Below, in pieces: positions 9,220-18,801 of a stretch of DNA of 64,000 nucleotides. The stretch lies in contig JAUQQC010000001.1 in assembly GCA_030550025.1 (NCBI GenBank), forward strand, positions 372,001-436,000, given 5' to 3'. The notes beneath the pieces were generated by a model. It made no database searches and was not told the DNA's origin. It was given only the letters and a program-made list of their open reading frames with translations. Every line of letters starts with the position of its first letter. The stretch's first letter is position 1. Position numbers and translations under genes: made by a program. The DNA is from Acidobacteriota bacterium (GTDB taxonomy: Bacteria; Acidobacteriota; Blastocatellia; HR10).

Positions 9220-12200
9220 TCAGAAGATGAGGCGCACGCCAACTTGAGCTTGGAAGGGCGTGCCGGGGATATTGTCTTGATTCAGGCTTCCACCGGGGAG
9301 CCGCAGCTGCCGGAAACGTGAGTCCACGGGAGCCGGATTGCCGGTTGCCGGATCGATCCCCAACCCGTAGATGCGGCTCGATCCCCCGAAGGTGATATTG
9401 TCGAAGTTGAAGAGATTGAAGAACTCCACCGAGAGCTGCAGCTTCGAGGTCTCGTTCCACAGATTGAAGCCCTTCAGGATGCGCAGATCCACGACGCGCA
9501 CGGCCCGGTCCCGGAACGAATTCCTCTTCATGAGCACGCCGGGAGCCGCCATCGGCCGATCATTATTGGCGAAGTCCTCGTTCGTATCTCCGCCTGTCAG
9601 GGGATTCAGCGGTCGCGCCGATTGCATCCGGATAATGCTGGAGGCCTCGAACCCGAGGGGCAGGCTCACGACCGTGTTGAACGTGAAGAGGTGACGGACG
9701 TCGAGCCGGGCGAAGTGGAATTCCGGTCGCAGATCGTAGACGTTGACGGTGTCCTCCTGGCCCGTTGCGCTGCGCTCATTATCGTCGTCGGAGTAGTTCC
9801 ACGAGAGGGTGTAAAAAGCGTTGAATTGCACGCGGGAGCGCCGCAGATTCGCGCTCATGGTGAACCCTCGATAGAGAGAGCGGGCCGAGGATTCGCGCAC
9901 CCAAATGGCACCGAGCGTTGGGATCGGTCGGGATTGAACGCGCGAGCGCAAGCCGAAGAAGGGGCGTCGGCTGAGATCGTTGGCTCGAATGATGGGAAGC
10001 GGCAGATTGTAATCGCGCGTGCGTTGCAGATTCACCGTGTTGACGTAGCGGAAATCGAGGCCCGTCGTGAAGCCACGGAAGAGCTCGTGCTCGATTCCTC
10101 CACCCCATTGCACAGCGCGCGGATTCCGGTAATTGTCGGCCCACGTGATCAGGTTTGCACCGGTGAAGGGATCAGGAGCCGGGATGCCTAAGGCCGCGGC
10201 GATGCGCTGAACGTCTTGCGCGGAGATGATCGGCAGCTTGTCCAACGTGAACTTATCGAGGTCAATGCCGATAGCGAGCAGCTGCCGATAGACCGTTGTG
10301 TTCGGATTTCCCGCGGGAACCCGAAGCGGGAGCTGGATCGAGAGGTCACCCGGCGGCAGGCGGAAGTTGTTCATCGGCGCGGCCATCAAGAGCAAGGGCG
10401 TGCGCGCATAGTAGATCCCGAAGTTCGCCCGCACGACCGTACGCGCCTGCCCAAAGGGATCCCACGCGATCCCTATCCGAGGCATCATTTGATCCGTGTT
10501 ATCCGGGATGCGCGCCGGATCCACCTGGCCGAGTGGGAAACGGAAATTCCTCACCAAGTTGTAAAGAGCCGTGTTGTTCACTTCCGGTTCGGGATTGAAT
10601 TGGCCTTCGTAGCGAAGCCCATAGTAGAGCGTGAAGTTCCGCCGCATGCGCCAGCTGTCTTGGCCGAAGAAGGCGATCTCATTACTCCGCATCTCCAGGA
10701 ACAGGTTCCCGATCTGTCGAACGTAGGTGACGCTCGGGTCATCGAAGCGGTGATCGTTCGGATCACCGGGCGTGAGCGAGAGGATGCGCAGGTGAGCGTC
10801 GGCGTTCGTCCCCGCGAGATTGAACGTCCCCGTTTGGTTGAAGCCGAAGAGCTGATTCACGAAGACATGGTTCCACTCGAATCCGAACTTCACGCTGTGG
10901 GCTCCTACGTTCCACGTCATGGCTTCGGCGACCTGGACGCGCCAATCCGTCAGCGTTGTTGGCAGGAAGTTGCGTGTGCCGAAAGATCCGATGAAGGTGT
11001 TCACGTTCGGCGCCAGCGTATTGGCCGTGCGCGGGCGCTTCTCCCACGAATACTGCGCGCGCAGCTCATTGAGCAGGCGAGGGGTCAGAACGGAGCTCAA
11101 CTGTCCCACAACCGTGCTCGTTCGATCTTTCTCCGTCCCATTGTTGCTGAGCGCGCGGTTCGTGAACGGGCTGAGTTGTTCACCGGTCGCGTTCGCATTC
11201 TCCGCGTTGTTGTCGCTGAAGTTGTACCGCACGGCGAGTCGGTGATTGGCTCCGAATTGAGCGTCCGTCCGGACCAAGAAAGTGATGGCATCATTCGTCT
11301 GCGTGAAGGGGACCTCCAGGGATTTGTAGAAGTCGTAGGCCTCCTGATTCTGAGGCGTTCGCGCAATGCCGAGGAGTCTGGGGAAGAAGACCTGACGAGG
11401 CGTCGAGAACTGCTGATCCTCGATCGCGCCGAAGAAGAAGAGCGTATCGCGCTTGATGGGTCCTCCGATCGAGCCACCAAACTGATGCTGGGTCGCCAAC
11501 GAGAGCTGACCGAAAGCATCTTCGACCGTTAGCTCCTTGTGGCGGAGCAAATAGAAAGCGCTCCCATGCAGCTCGTTCGTTCCCGTTTTCGTGATCGCGT
11601 TCACGAGGCCTCCGGTCGAGCGGCCGAACTCCGCCGCGTAGTTCGTCGTCACCACCTGGAATTCCGCAATGGATTCTTGCGGGATTGTGAAGGCGTTGTT
11701 GGAGCGTTCGCCACCGCGAATCCCTCCGAAGAACGGTTCGTTGTAGTCAGCGCCGTCAATGGAGATGTTACTGTTGATGCCGCGTTGACCGGCGAACGAG
11801 AGCTGATTGCGCTGCGGTTCGACTTGAACGGTCGGCGTGAGCTGGATGAAGTCATGGAACCGACGGCCATTAATCGGGAGATTGCGAATCGCCAGAGCAT
11901 TGACGAGAGCACCGGATTCGGATCGGGTCGTGTCCACGCCGAGGCTCGCCGTGACCTCGACGATTTCCGCGAGCGTCCCCACCTTGAGCGTGAAGTTCAC
12001 ATCTACGGCACGACCGACATTGACTTCGATGCCCGTCCGCGTCTCCGTCTGAAAGCCCGAAGCTTCCACCGTCACGCTGTAGCGTCCGGCCGGCAGCAGT
12101 ACAGCTCGATATTGACCGATCTCATTGGTGAAGACCTCACGTCGAAATCCGGTCGTCGTCTCTACGATCGTGATCTTCGCATTCGGTACCGCCGCTCCTT

Positions 12201-12348
12201 GAGGATCCAAAACCACGCCGACGATCTGTCCTGTACTGGCTTGTGTTTGAGCCCATGCGGAGGCCGCCGTGAGGCCGATCAAAATGATCAGGCTGAAGAC
12301 CCCAGCTGGGCCGATCCAGTGTCGTATGATCCGCGTCATGAGGTTCAT
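9220..12348 (-). CDS. TonB-dependent receptor 1 (Oar-like, carboxypeptidase-regulatory domain)
   Basis: 1042 residues. Signal peptide with a likely cut after ASAWA (about residue 33), then a CarboxypepD_reg-like beta-sandwich (about 40-115: GQIVGVVLDPQGAAVPNAKI), a plug domain (INGRRFHDFIQLTP; SNISIDGADYNEPFFGG; STGGLVNAITKTGTNELHG) and a long outer-membrane barrel ending in VGVRLIF. Proteins of this layout (Oar/SusC-like, very common in Acidobacteriota) import large ligands or act in adhesion; the ligand cannot be read from sequence. No SusD partner is nearby. The start at 12348 follows AAGGAGG. It is a single-gene unit, divergent from the MFS gene. A weak TTGCGC-N17-TAGAAT pair lies in the upstream gap. 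Confidence 0.92.
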   Translation of the reverse strand: MNLMTRIIRHWIGPAGVFSLIILIGLTAASAWAQTQASTGQIVGVVLDPQGAAVPNAKITIVETTTGFRREVFTNEIGQYRAVLLPAGRYSVTVEASGFQTETRTGIEVNVGRAVDVNFTLKVGTLAEIVEVTASLGVDTTRSESGALVNALAIRNLPINGRRFHDFIQLTPTVQVEPQRNQLSFAGQRGINSNISIDGADYNEPFFGGIRGGERSNNAFTIPQESIAEFQVVTTNYAAEFGRSTGGLVNAITKTGTNELHGSAFYLLRHKELTVEDAFGQLSLATQHQFGGSIGGPIKRDTLFFFGAIEDQQFSTPRQVFFPRLLGIARTPQNQEAYDFYKSLEVPFTQTNDAITFLVRTDAQFGANHRLAVRYNFSDNNAENANATGEQLSPFTNRALSNNGTEKDRTSTVVGQLSSVLTPRLLNELRAQYSWEKRPRTANTLAPNVNTFIGSFGTRNFLPTTLTDWRVQVAEAMTWNVGAHSVKFGFEWNHVFVNQLFGFNQTGTFNLAGTNADAHLRILSLTPGDPNDHRFDDPSVTYVRQIGNLFLEMRSNEIAFFGQDSWRMRRNFTLYYGLRYEGQFNPEPEVNNTALYNLVRNFRFPLGQVDPARIPDNTDQMMPRIGIAWDPFGQARTVVRANFGIYYARTPLLLMAAPMNNFRLPPGDLSIQLPLRVPAGNPNTTVYRQLLAIGIDLDKFTLDKLPIISAQDVQRIAAALGIPAPDPFTGANLITWADNYRNPRAVQWGGGIEHELFRGFTTGLDFRYVNTVNLQRTRDYNLPLPIIRANDLSRRPFFGLRSRVQSRPIPTLGAIWVRESSARSLYRGFTMSANLRRSRVQFNAFYTLSWNYSDDDNERSATGQEDTVNVYDLRPEFHFARLDVRHLFTFNTVVSLPLGFEASSIIRMQSARPLNPLTGGDTNEDFANNDRPMAAPGVLMKRNSFRDRAVRVVDLRILKGFNLWNETSKLQLSVEFFNLFNFDNITFGGSSRIYGLGIDPATGNPAPVDSRFRQLRLPGGSLNQDNIPGTPFQAQVGVRLIF

Positions 12349-12543
12349 AGTCGAACGTCCTCCTTAGCTCAGGATTTCGCCATGGGAGATTTTCCTCATG
12401 GCAAAGGGCCGATCGTAATGGTCTCGCGTTCATCGTTCATCACGCCCATCTCAAGGGTGAAGAATTCTAAACGGATCCGGATGCCGGCGCAAGTAAACTT
12501 TCTGTAAAGCCTCTCCGCCGGGAGAGCGCAAAGGGCAGAGTGC

Positions 12544-12573
12544 TTGACGGGGGGAGGGAATACCTCCTACATT
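12544..12573 (+). promoter_or_regulatory. Putative promoter of the MFS transporter gene
   Basis: TTGACG at 12544-12549, 18 bp spacer, TACATT at 12568-12573. The -10 is poor (4 of 6) but sits immediately beside a palindrome, as in a repressible promoter. Confidence 0.4.
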
Positions 12574-12587
12574 CCCAATGTGGGAAT
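12569..12587. promoter_or_regulatory. Overlapping palindromes, candidate operator
   Basis: ATTCCCA (12571-12577) and TGGGAAT (12581-12587) form a perfect 7-bp dyad around ATG. A second dyad, ACATT-CCC-AATGT (12569-12581), overlaps it. Both cover the likely -10 and initiation region of the MFS gene, just upstream of its Shine-Dalgarno at 12591-12596. A repressor bound here would block transcription. Confidence 0.5.
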
Positions 12588-12601
12588 TTCAGGAGGTCGC
12601 C

Positions 12602-13861
12602 GTGGATCGCGCAGAAGTGGCCGCTGAAGCAGGCGCGCTGAGACCACGCGGGTCCGGGAGGATCTTTCGCGCTCTCCGAAATCGCAACTATCGCCTCTTC
12701 TGGACGGGTTCCTTCCTCTCCAATATCGGGACATGGATGCAATCGGTCGCGCAGGGATGGCTCGTATTGCAACTCTCGAATTCCCCATTCTGGCTCGGGT
12801 TCGTGGGGTTCGCAGGATCGCTTCCGGTCCTCGCCTTCTCGCTCATTGGTGGGGTGGTGGCCGATCTCTTCGATCGGCGGCGGCTTTTGCTCCTGACGCA
12901 AACGGGATTGATGCTTCTGGCCTTAGGCCTAGGGACGCTGACGGAGCTGCGCATTGTGACGATCGGACACATCGTCACCATCGCGCTCTTAAGTGGTGTG
13001 ATGACGGCGCTGACCTTGCCGACGTATCAAGCGATCGTTCGCGATCTGGTTGAGCCCGAGGATTTGATGAACGCGATTGCGCTGAATTCCATCCAGTTCA
13101 ATCTCTCGCGGGTGATCGGTCCGACGCTCGCGGGATTCGCCGTCGGCGCGATCGGCGTGGCCGGATGTTTCTACCTCAACGCCGTGAGCTTCCTCGCCCT
13201 CATTTTCGCTTTGCGCCACATTCGGTTGCCGCAGGTGTTCGGTCCTCCGAAGGCGAACTCCCTGTGGGAGGGATTTCTCGAAGGCGTAGCCTATGTCCGC
13301 ACGCAAGGCCGGATTTTGCGCTTGCTCGCGATCGTTGCCGCGATCAGCCTCTTCGGTCTCCCGTATATCACGCTCTTGCCCATTTTCGCTCGCGACATCC
13401 TTCGCTGCGGTGCCACCGGGCTCGGATACTTGATGGCGGCTAGCGGATTGGGGGCTGTCTTGGGGGCTTTGGTGCTCGCGCGCCTCGGAGATTTTCGATC
13501 CAAAGGGATGCTCGCTGTCCTCGGAGGGATTACGTTCGGCCTCTCGACGTTTGGCTTCGCGCTCTCGCGCGCTTTTGGGCTCTCGCTCTTTTTCCTCTTT
13601 GTGGACGGGTGGGCGATGGTGAGCAGCGCGGCCGTCGTCAACACGTTGTTGCAGACGCACGTGCCCGGCCACATGCGCGGCCGCGTCATGAGCCTCTACA
13701 CGCTTTCGTTCATGGGGTTGATGCCGGTCGGAAATCTCATGATGGGATCGCTCGCGGAGTGGATCGGTGCTCCATGGGCTCTGGCCATCGGGGGACTCGT
13801 CATTGCCGCCTTCGTCGTGGGACTGGCTGCTTCCGCGCGCGATCTATTCCGACTGAGCTAA
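12602..13861 (+). CDS. MFS efflux transporter (EntS/MFS_3-like)
   Basis: About 419 residues with roughly 12 membrane segments. The start motif FRALRNRNYRLFWTGSFLSNIGTWMQ is typical of the MFS_3 group, which includes the enterobactin exporter EntS and macrolide-type efflux proteins. The MFS loop 2-3 signature GGVVADLFDRRRLLL is present. I choose the GTG at 12602 because AGGAGG ends 5 nt before it; the ATG at 12578 is in frame but lies inside the palindrome and has no ribosome site. It is an inner-membrane proton-driven exporter of unknown substrate. It converges with and overlaps hslO by 4 bp (13858-13861). Confidence 0.88.
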   Translation: MDRAEVAAEAGALRPRGSGRIFRALRNRNYRLFWTGSFLSNIGTWMQSVAQGWLVLQLSNSPFWLGFVGFAGSLPVLAFSLIGGVVADLFDRRRLLLLTQTGLMLLALGLGTLTELRIVTIGHIVTIALLSGVMTALTLPTYQAIVRDLVEPEDLMNAIALNSIQFNLSRVIGPTLAGFAVGAIGVAGCFYLNAVSFLALIFALRHIRLPQVFGPPKANSLWEGFLEGVAYVRTQGRILRLLAIVAAISLFGLPYITLLPIFARDILRCGATGLGYLMAASGLGAVLGALVLARLGDFRSKGMLAVLGGITFGLSTFGFALSRAFGLSLFFLFVDGWAMVSSAAVVNTLLQTHVPGHMRGRVMSLYTLSFMGLMPVGNLMMGSLAEWIGAPWALAIGGLVIAAFVVGLAASARDLFRLS

Positions 13862-14781
13862 TGAATCGAATCTTCCTCGGAAAGCAACGCGCGTAGTTCC
13901 GTCGCGTCGAAGCGGTACGTCGCATTGCAGAAGTGGCAGGTCATCTCCGCGCCTCCGTCCTCTCGGAGCATCACGCGCAGTTCCTCCGGATCCAGAGCGG
14001 CCAGGATGCGACGCGCCCGCTCGGGCGAACACGTGCAAGCGAAGCGAATCTCCTTCTCCTCGAGGATCTCGAAAGCGTAATCGCCAAGCGCTGTCCGTAG
14101 GATCTCGCGTGGCCCCATTCCCCGACGGATCATCTCGGTGACATAAGGGGTGGCCAGTACTGAAGCTTCGAGATTCCGCAGGACGTCGTCCGCGACGCCG
14201 GGGAACGTTTGGATGAGGAACCCTCCGGCAGCCTCGACGCGAAAGAAGCGTTCGTCATCCGGGAGGACGAAGACGCCCAACGAGACGGCCGAGGGTACTT
14301 GCTCCGATTGGGTCAAATAGTACGCGACGTCCTCGGCGATCTCTCCCGAGATGATGGGAACCGAGCCGCAATAGGGATCGCGGAAAAGGCCGGTGCGATA
14401 ATAATCGGCCTCGCGCAAGACGTAAAGCATCCCGCCGCCGACAATGCCGCGAACATCGAATTTCTTCCTCTCTGTGAGCGGCAGATCCACTTGCGGATTC
14501 TTCGCATACCCGCGGACGTTCCCATGCGCATCCGCCTCGACGGTAATGCCGCCGATCGGACCCGTGCACTGCAGGAGGATCGTCACCTTCTCTGTATCCT
14601 TCAGCAGGCTCCCCAAGAGCGCGCCTGCCGTCAGCGTGCGCCCGAGAGCCGCCGAGACCGTCGGCGAGACGCGATGCCGAAGGCTCGCTTCATCCACGAG
14701 GTTGGTTGTGATCGCTGCGACGCATCGGACCATGCCATCGCACGCCGTCGCTCGAACGAGCAGATCCCTCGACTTCTCCAT
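13858..14781 (-). CDS. hslO: Redox-regulated chaperone Hsp33
   Basis: About 307 residues. Hsp33 is a cytoplasmic holdase activated by oxidation when its zinc is lost and disulfides form. The four zinc-binding cysteines are present as CTC (C249, C251) and CHFC (C282, C285) in the C-terminal switch domain; the N-terminal domain shows the conserved VSPTVSAALGRTLTAGALLG and GNVRGYAKNP. The spacing CxC-N30-CxxC fits the family. The ATG at 14781 is preferred over an in-frame GTG three codons earlier because GAGGTG stands 6 nt before it. An extended -10 promoter lies just upstream. Its 3' end overlaps the MFS stop codon on the other strand. Confidence 0.95.
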   Translation of the reverse strand: MEKSRDLLVRATACDGMVRCVAAITTNLVDEASLRHRVSPTVSAALGRTLTAGALLGSLLKDTEKVTILLQCTGPIGGITVEADAHGNVRGYAKNPQVDLPLTERKKFDVRGIVGGGMLYVLREADYYRTGLFRDPYCGSVPIISGEIAEDVAYYLTQSEQVPSAVSLGVFVLPDDERFFRVEAAGGFLIQTFPGVADDVLRNLEASVLATPYVTEMIRRGMGPREILRTALGDYAFEILEEKEIRFACTCSPERARRILAALDPEELRVMLREDGGAEMTCHFCNATYRFDATELRALLSEEDSIH

Positions 14782-14802
14782 AGTGCTCACCTCGCATCGC
14801 CC

Positions 14803-14810
14803 ATTATAGC
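14803..14810 (-). promoter_or_regulatory. Extended -10 promoter of hslO
   Basis: On the minus strand TATAAT (14808 to 14803) is preceded by TGC, giving an extended -10. There is no good -35 at normal spacing. The hslO ATG is about 22 nt downstream. Confidence 0.6.
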
Positions 14811-14893
14811 ATACGTCCGTTCGCGCTCACTGAAAGGACACAGGCGTCTCCCTGATGGAAGAAGAGGATTGTCGAAGGCCTTTGCTGGGGTAA

Positions 14894-14931
14894 GGGCGCG
14901 GGGAGGAGAGGCGCGTCTCCCTCCCGCGCCC
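14894..14931 (-). terminator. GC-rich stem-loop after receptor 2
   Basis: GGGCGCGGG (14894-14902) pairs with CCCGCGCCC (14923-14931), and inner GAGA/TCTC adds pairs. It lies 8 bp beyond the receptor 2 stop codon and is the likely end of that transcript; no clear U-run follows. Confidence 0.55.
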
Positions 14932-14939
14932 GAAGGGCT

Positions 14940-17900
14940 TCAGAAGTTGTACTTCAAAGCGAGCTGCATCTTCCGCGAGCTGCTGACGACGCTATCCCGT
15001 ACCCGGCCGAAGACCGTGCTGGTGACCACCGCCGTCGGGAATCCGAACGAGGGCGTATTGGTCGCGTTCTGGATCTCCAGCCGGAATTGCAGGTTTTGAC
15101 GCTCGGTGACGCGAAACTGTTTCCCGATGGTGAGGTCGAGGTTGAAGAACGGCGGTCCGGTGAAGAAGTTCCGCCCCGTGTTCCCAAGTCGCCCGGGAGC
15201 CGGAATCGAGAAGAGTCCGCGCTGTTGAGCGTCGAAGTAATAGTAAGTTCCCGCCTCCATGAGCAAGCGCCCCATGTCCGGTGTGCATCCGTTGCAATCG
15301 GCCGGGGAGGAGACGACATTGCTCAGCGTATTCGCGCCGGAGTAGACGGTAAAGGGACGGCCCGAATGCCAGCGCACGATGCCAGCGACCTGCCACCCCC
15401 CGGCGAAGTGATTCAGCACGGGGTGCCAATTGGACCCCCAGCGCTGACCCAAGCCGAATGGGAGATCCCACGTCCAATACCCTTGGAAGGAGTGTCGGCG
15501 GTCGAAGTCCGAACGCGCATAGTTCAATCGCCGATTGCGGAGATCGAAGGGGGTGCTCGAAGCCGATTGCGCCGTTCCACCCGCAGCCGTCGTGAACGTG
15601 GGATCGAAGGAGCGCGTGTCGAGGGACTTGGCGAAGGTGTAGCTGAACTGGAAGCTCAAGCCACGGCTGAGCTGCCGCGCGACCTGCGCCTCGAAGGCGT
15701 GATAGGTCGAGAAGTCGTTGCTATCGAGGACAACCAGGCCACCGGAGAATTGCGGGAAGGGGAAGAAGAAGAAGGGGCTGAAACCACTCACGACCACCAG
15801 GGGTTGGCCCGCCTCGGTGCGCGTCGCCAGAGATGCTGCCAGGGCAGCCACCGAATTCAAATTCAGCGTCGAGGCGAAAAGCCGCCGGAGCATTTGCGAG
15901 CCGGTCTCACCCGTACGCCGTCGCGAGTCCTTCTCCAACAAGCGGTTGATGAGATCACTCTCCCCGCCCGCCTGCACGATGCGAAAGGCTTCGAGGAACC
16001 CATTTTGGAAGATCTCCGCCTGGTTGATGTTGTAAGCGCCGAGCAGTCCGACGCCGCGACGTCCGATGTAGTTCAACTCCAGGACGGTCTTCCACGCCAG
16101 CTCGCGTTGGATGCTCAATCCCCACATATTGGTCTTCGCCGAGCGCAAGCTCGGATCCACGACGTGAATGCTCGCCGTCGAGAAGGGGGCCGGCTGTCGC
16201 AGTTGCGCGGGCGTCAAACCGGCCGGGGGCGCGAGCGCCGGCAGTCCATCGCGGATTCGCCCGCCGCGCTGCCCGAACTCTTGGTTGATCACCGGCAGAG
16301 CGACGCCCGGCATCGTGGGGAAGATGAACGACGAGAAGAGGAAGGTCGGCACGCGATCGTATGCCAGGCGATAGTTCGCTCGAATTGACGTCTTCCCCGT
16401 ACCGAACGGATCCCAAGCGAAGCCGATCGTAGGACCGAAGTTGTTCCAATCGTCGTCGTACAACTCCCCCTTCACCCAGCGGATCGTATTGCTGGGCGGC
16501 GCGCCCAAGACGACGGGGCGCTCCGGGCGAAGGATGCGGTTGCGCGGATCGCTCGGCGAGAGCTTGATCTCCCATCGCAGACCGAGATCGAACGTTAAAT
16601 TCGGACGAACCTTCCACGTGTCCTGCCAGTAGAAATCGTACTCGGGATACCGGGCATCGAAGCTGAACGTCGTCCCCGGCGGCCCGTATTGGTCATCGCT
16701 GATGGCGACGAAGGCGCGGCTGATCGTCCCGATGCGTCCGAGCAGATCATTGATCGCCGCCTGCAGGCGCGGGCGATCGAACGTCGTGTTGATGTCCGTC
16801 GGGAGCTTGAAGACGACCGGATCCACCGTGTTCACCGCTGTGCTCAGATTGGCCGAGAGGCGCGTGTTCAACCCGGCCACCGACGTCCGTCGGTCGATGT
16901 GGCGTTGGTAGCGGAAGTTGATGCCCGCTTTGAACGTATGCGCCCCGCGAACGTAGGTGAAGTTGTCCACCAGTTGATAGGTCGTCAGCGCCCGCGCGTT
17001 GTAGAAGAAGGGATCCGTCCCCGGCAGCGGCGTCGTCACATTGTTCAGGACAAATGGGGGCGTTTGTGGATTCGGATCGGGATTGTTGAAGCTGAAGGTG
17101 AACCGGTTCATCCCGATGACGAACTCATTCGTCATGCGGGCCGTCGGCGTCCAACGCCAGTTGATCGCCAGATTCCGCGGATCGCGCGTCGTATCCACAA
17201 AGCGCGGCGTGTTCGGGAAGCGCGCCCATCCGCTGTTGGCGAAGTCGCCCAGCGTATCCTGACGCCCGTGCGCCCATCGGCCAAAGAGCGTGTGCCGCTC
17301 ATTGAAGACGTGGTCGATCCGCAAGACGAAATCTTCCTGCTCTTCTCGCTGAATGGGCGACCAGGTGAACCCGGCGACGTTCAGGCCGTCCCCAACGGCG
17401 AAGTTGTTAGGCAGCGGAGTCAGGTCAATCAAGCGCTTGATCGTCGGATCGAGGCCATAGCCAGCCGGATCGTTCGCGGCGATGTCGTAAACGCCGATGT
17501 TGAGCCCCGGCAGCGGATTTCCATTGAAGTCCACCGAGGCACCGGGAACGCCCGCTGGGAGATTCCGCCCGCCTCGGACGTAGCGGAAGAGGCCGCGCCG
17601 CGCTTCGGCTGTGTAGACGGTGCTCGTGACGATGCGCGTCTCACGCGTGCGCAAGACCTGGAGGTTCGTGAAGAAGAAGGTCTTATTGCGGATGATCGGT
17701 CCGCCGAGGCTGAAGCCCGGGATATGCTGGACGAACTGGCGCTTCGGCTGGTTGTTGAGGTTGTTCTCGTACTCGTTCGCGTGGAGGCGCGGCGTCTGAT
17801 AGAACCAAAAGAGCGTGCCGTGGAACTCATTCGTGCCCGAGCGGGTCACCATCGTGACCTGTCCGCCGCTGTTGCGTCCGTACTCGGCCGTGAAATTGCT

Positions 17901-18569
17901 CGTCAGAACGCGGAACTCGGCCAGCGTGTCCGGATTCGTGCGCAGCGGTGAGAAGTTCGATCCGCCCGCACTCGTCTCATTGATGTCAATGCCATCGAGC
18001 GTGAAATTCCACGCGCGATCGCGCGCACCATGGACATGCACGCCTCCTCCCGTATTCGCCCCCGAGACCACACCCGGCTGAAAGAGGACGAAGTTCAGGG
18101 GGTTGCGCCCACGAACGCCGACGATCGGCAGATTCAAGATCGCTTGCTGGCTCACGAGGTTCCCGAAGTTCCCGGACGTGCTCGTCTGAACCAGCTCAGC
18201 GGCCCCCGTTACTTCCACCGCTTCCGCAATCTGTCCGACTTCGAGTCTCACGTTGACGGTCATCGGCTGCCCGATCGTCAGGACGTTCCCCGTGGAGACG
18301 AACTTCTTGAATCCCTCCTTTTCCACCGTCACCGTGTAGGTTCCAGTGGGGATCGAATCGAAGACGTAAGTCCCTGCCGAGGTCGTGCGCGTCGTGTAAG
18401 AGACGCGCGTCGCTTCGTTGGTGATTGTGACGACGGCATCGGGGACGACAGCTCCCATCGGGTCGGTCACCACACCTACCACCCGTGAGGTCGTCCCCTG
18501 GCCGAACGTCATCGTGAGTCCAGAGACCAAAAGCGCTAAGCAGGTCACACCCACAACGAGTCTCTTCAT
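14940..18569 (-). CDS. TonB-dependent receptor 2 (Oar-like), behind a sigma-54-type promoter
   Basis: About 1209 residues. Signal peptide MKRLVVGVTCLALLVSGL with a cut near TFG-QG, a carboxypeptidase-regulatory domain (SRVVGVVTDPMGAVVPDAVV), a plug (LPIVGVRGRNPLNFVLFQPG; NFTLDGIDINETSAGG; NSGGQVTMVTRSGTNEFHG), and a barrel ending LALKYNF. Outer-membrane importer or surface protein of unknown ligand. The start at 18569 follows GGGAGGAGGCTT; the frame extends 15 codons further upstream without a ribosome site. Unlike receptor 1 it has a long upstream region with a sigma-54 promoter candidate and phased palindromes, so it is probably induced by a specific activator. Confidence 0.92.
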   Translation of the reverse strand: MKRLVVGVTCLALLVSGLTMTFGQGTTSRVVGVVTDPMGAVVPDAVVTITNEATRVSYTTRTTSAGTYVFDSIPTGTYTVTVEKEGFKKFVSTGNVLTIGQPMTVNVRLEVGQIAEAVEVTGAAELVQTSTSGNFGNLVSQQAILNLPIVGVRGRNPLNFVLFQPGVVSGANTGGGVHVHGARDRAWNFTLDGIDINETSAGGSNFSPLRTNPDTLAEFRVLTSNFTAEYGRNSGGQVTMVTRSGTNEFHGTLFWFYQTPRLHANEYENNLNNQPKRQFVQHIPGFSLGGPIIRNKTFFFTNLQVLRTRETRIVTSTVYTAEARRGLFRYVRGGRNLPAGVPGASVDFNGNPLPGLNIGVYDIAANDPAGYGLDPTIKRLIDLTPLPNNFAVGDGLNVAGFTWSPIQREEQEDFVLRIDHVFNERHTLFGRWAHGRQDTLGDFANSGWARFPNTPRFVDTTRDPRNLAINWRWTPTARMTNEFVIGMNRFTFSFNNPDPNPQTPPFVLNNVTTPLPGTDPFFYNARALTTYQLVDNFTYVRGAHTFKAGINFRYQRHIDRRTSVAGLNTRLSANLSTAVNTVDPVVFKLPTDINTTFDRPRLQAAINDLLGRIGTISRAFVAISDDQYGPPGTTFSFDARYPEYDFYWQDTWKVRPNLTFDLGLRWEIKLSPSDPRNRILRPERPVVLGAPPSNTIRWVKGELYDDDWNNFGPTIGFAWDPFGTGKTSIRANYRLAYDRVPTFLFSSFIFPTMPGVALPVINQEFGQRGGRIRDGLPALAPPAGLTPAQLRQPAPFSTASIHVVDPSLRSAKTNMWGLSIQRELAWKTVLELNYIGRRGVGLLGAYNINQAEIFQNGFLEAFRIVQAGGESDLINRLLEKDSRRRTGETGSQMLRRLFASTLNLNSVAALAASLATRTEAGQPLVVVSGFSPFFFFPFPQFSGGLVVLDSNDFSTYHAFEAQVARQLSRGLSFQFSYTFAKSLDTRSFDPTFTTAAGGTAQSASSTPFDLRNRRLNYARSDFDRRHSFQGYWTWDLPFGLGQRWGSNWHPVLNHFAGGWQVAGIVRWHSGRPFTVYSGANTLSNVVSSPADCNGCTPDMGRLLMEAGTYYYFDAQQRGLFSIPAPGRLGNTGRNFFTGPPFFNLDLTIGKQFRVTERQNLQFRLEIQNATNTPSFGFPTAVVTSTVFGRVRDSVVSSSRKMQLALKYNF

Positions 18570-18688
18570 AAGCCTCCTCCCAGATCCTCTCCCAAGGCCC
18601 CTGCGTGATGGCATGGCCCTGGAATTTGCCTATCGTAATTCCTGCATACGGCTCTCCATTTGGAGAACCCTTGCAGTCGTTATAGTGA

Positions 18689-18704
18689 AGCAACTTGCGT
18701 TCCG
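18689..18704 (-). promoter_or_regulatory. Sigma-54 (RpoN) promoter candidate of receptor 2
   Basis: Read on the minus strand the site is CGGAACGCAAGTTGCT. Against the consensus TGGCACG-N4-TTGCW only two positions differ; the invariant GG and GC are exactly 10 bp apart. Initiation would fall near 18677, about 108 nt before the receptor ATG. Confidence 0.6.
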
Positions 18705-18777
18705 CGACGCGGGCGATTTCCCGCATCTGTCCAAGTTGCTCAGTAAGAGAAGAATAGAGCCACGGGAATCCCATCCT

Positions 18778-18801
18778 CCCCCTCCCAATGCGGGGAGGGG
18801 G
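18778..18801 (-). terminator. GC-rich hairpin after the symporter operon
   Basis: CCCCCTCCC (18778-18786) pairs perfectly with GGGAGGGGG (18793-18801) around a 6-base loop. It lies about 60 bp beyond the last symporter gene and upstream of the receptor 2 promoter, so it may insulate the two minus-strand units. No U-tract. Confidence 0.45.

Noticed and set aside
10216..11532. Long plus-strand open frame inside receptor 1
   Set aside because: Very Arg/Glu-rich composition and no homology; it is a codon-bias artefact of the receptor gene.
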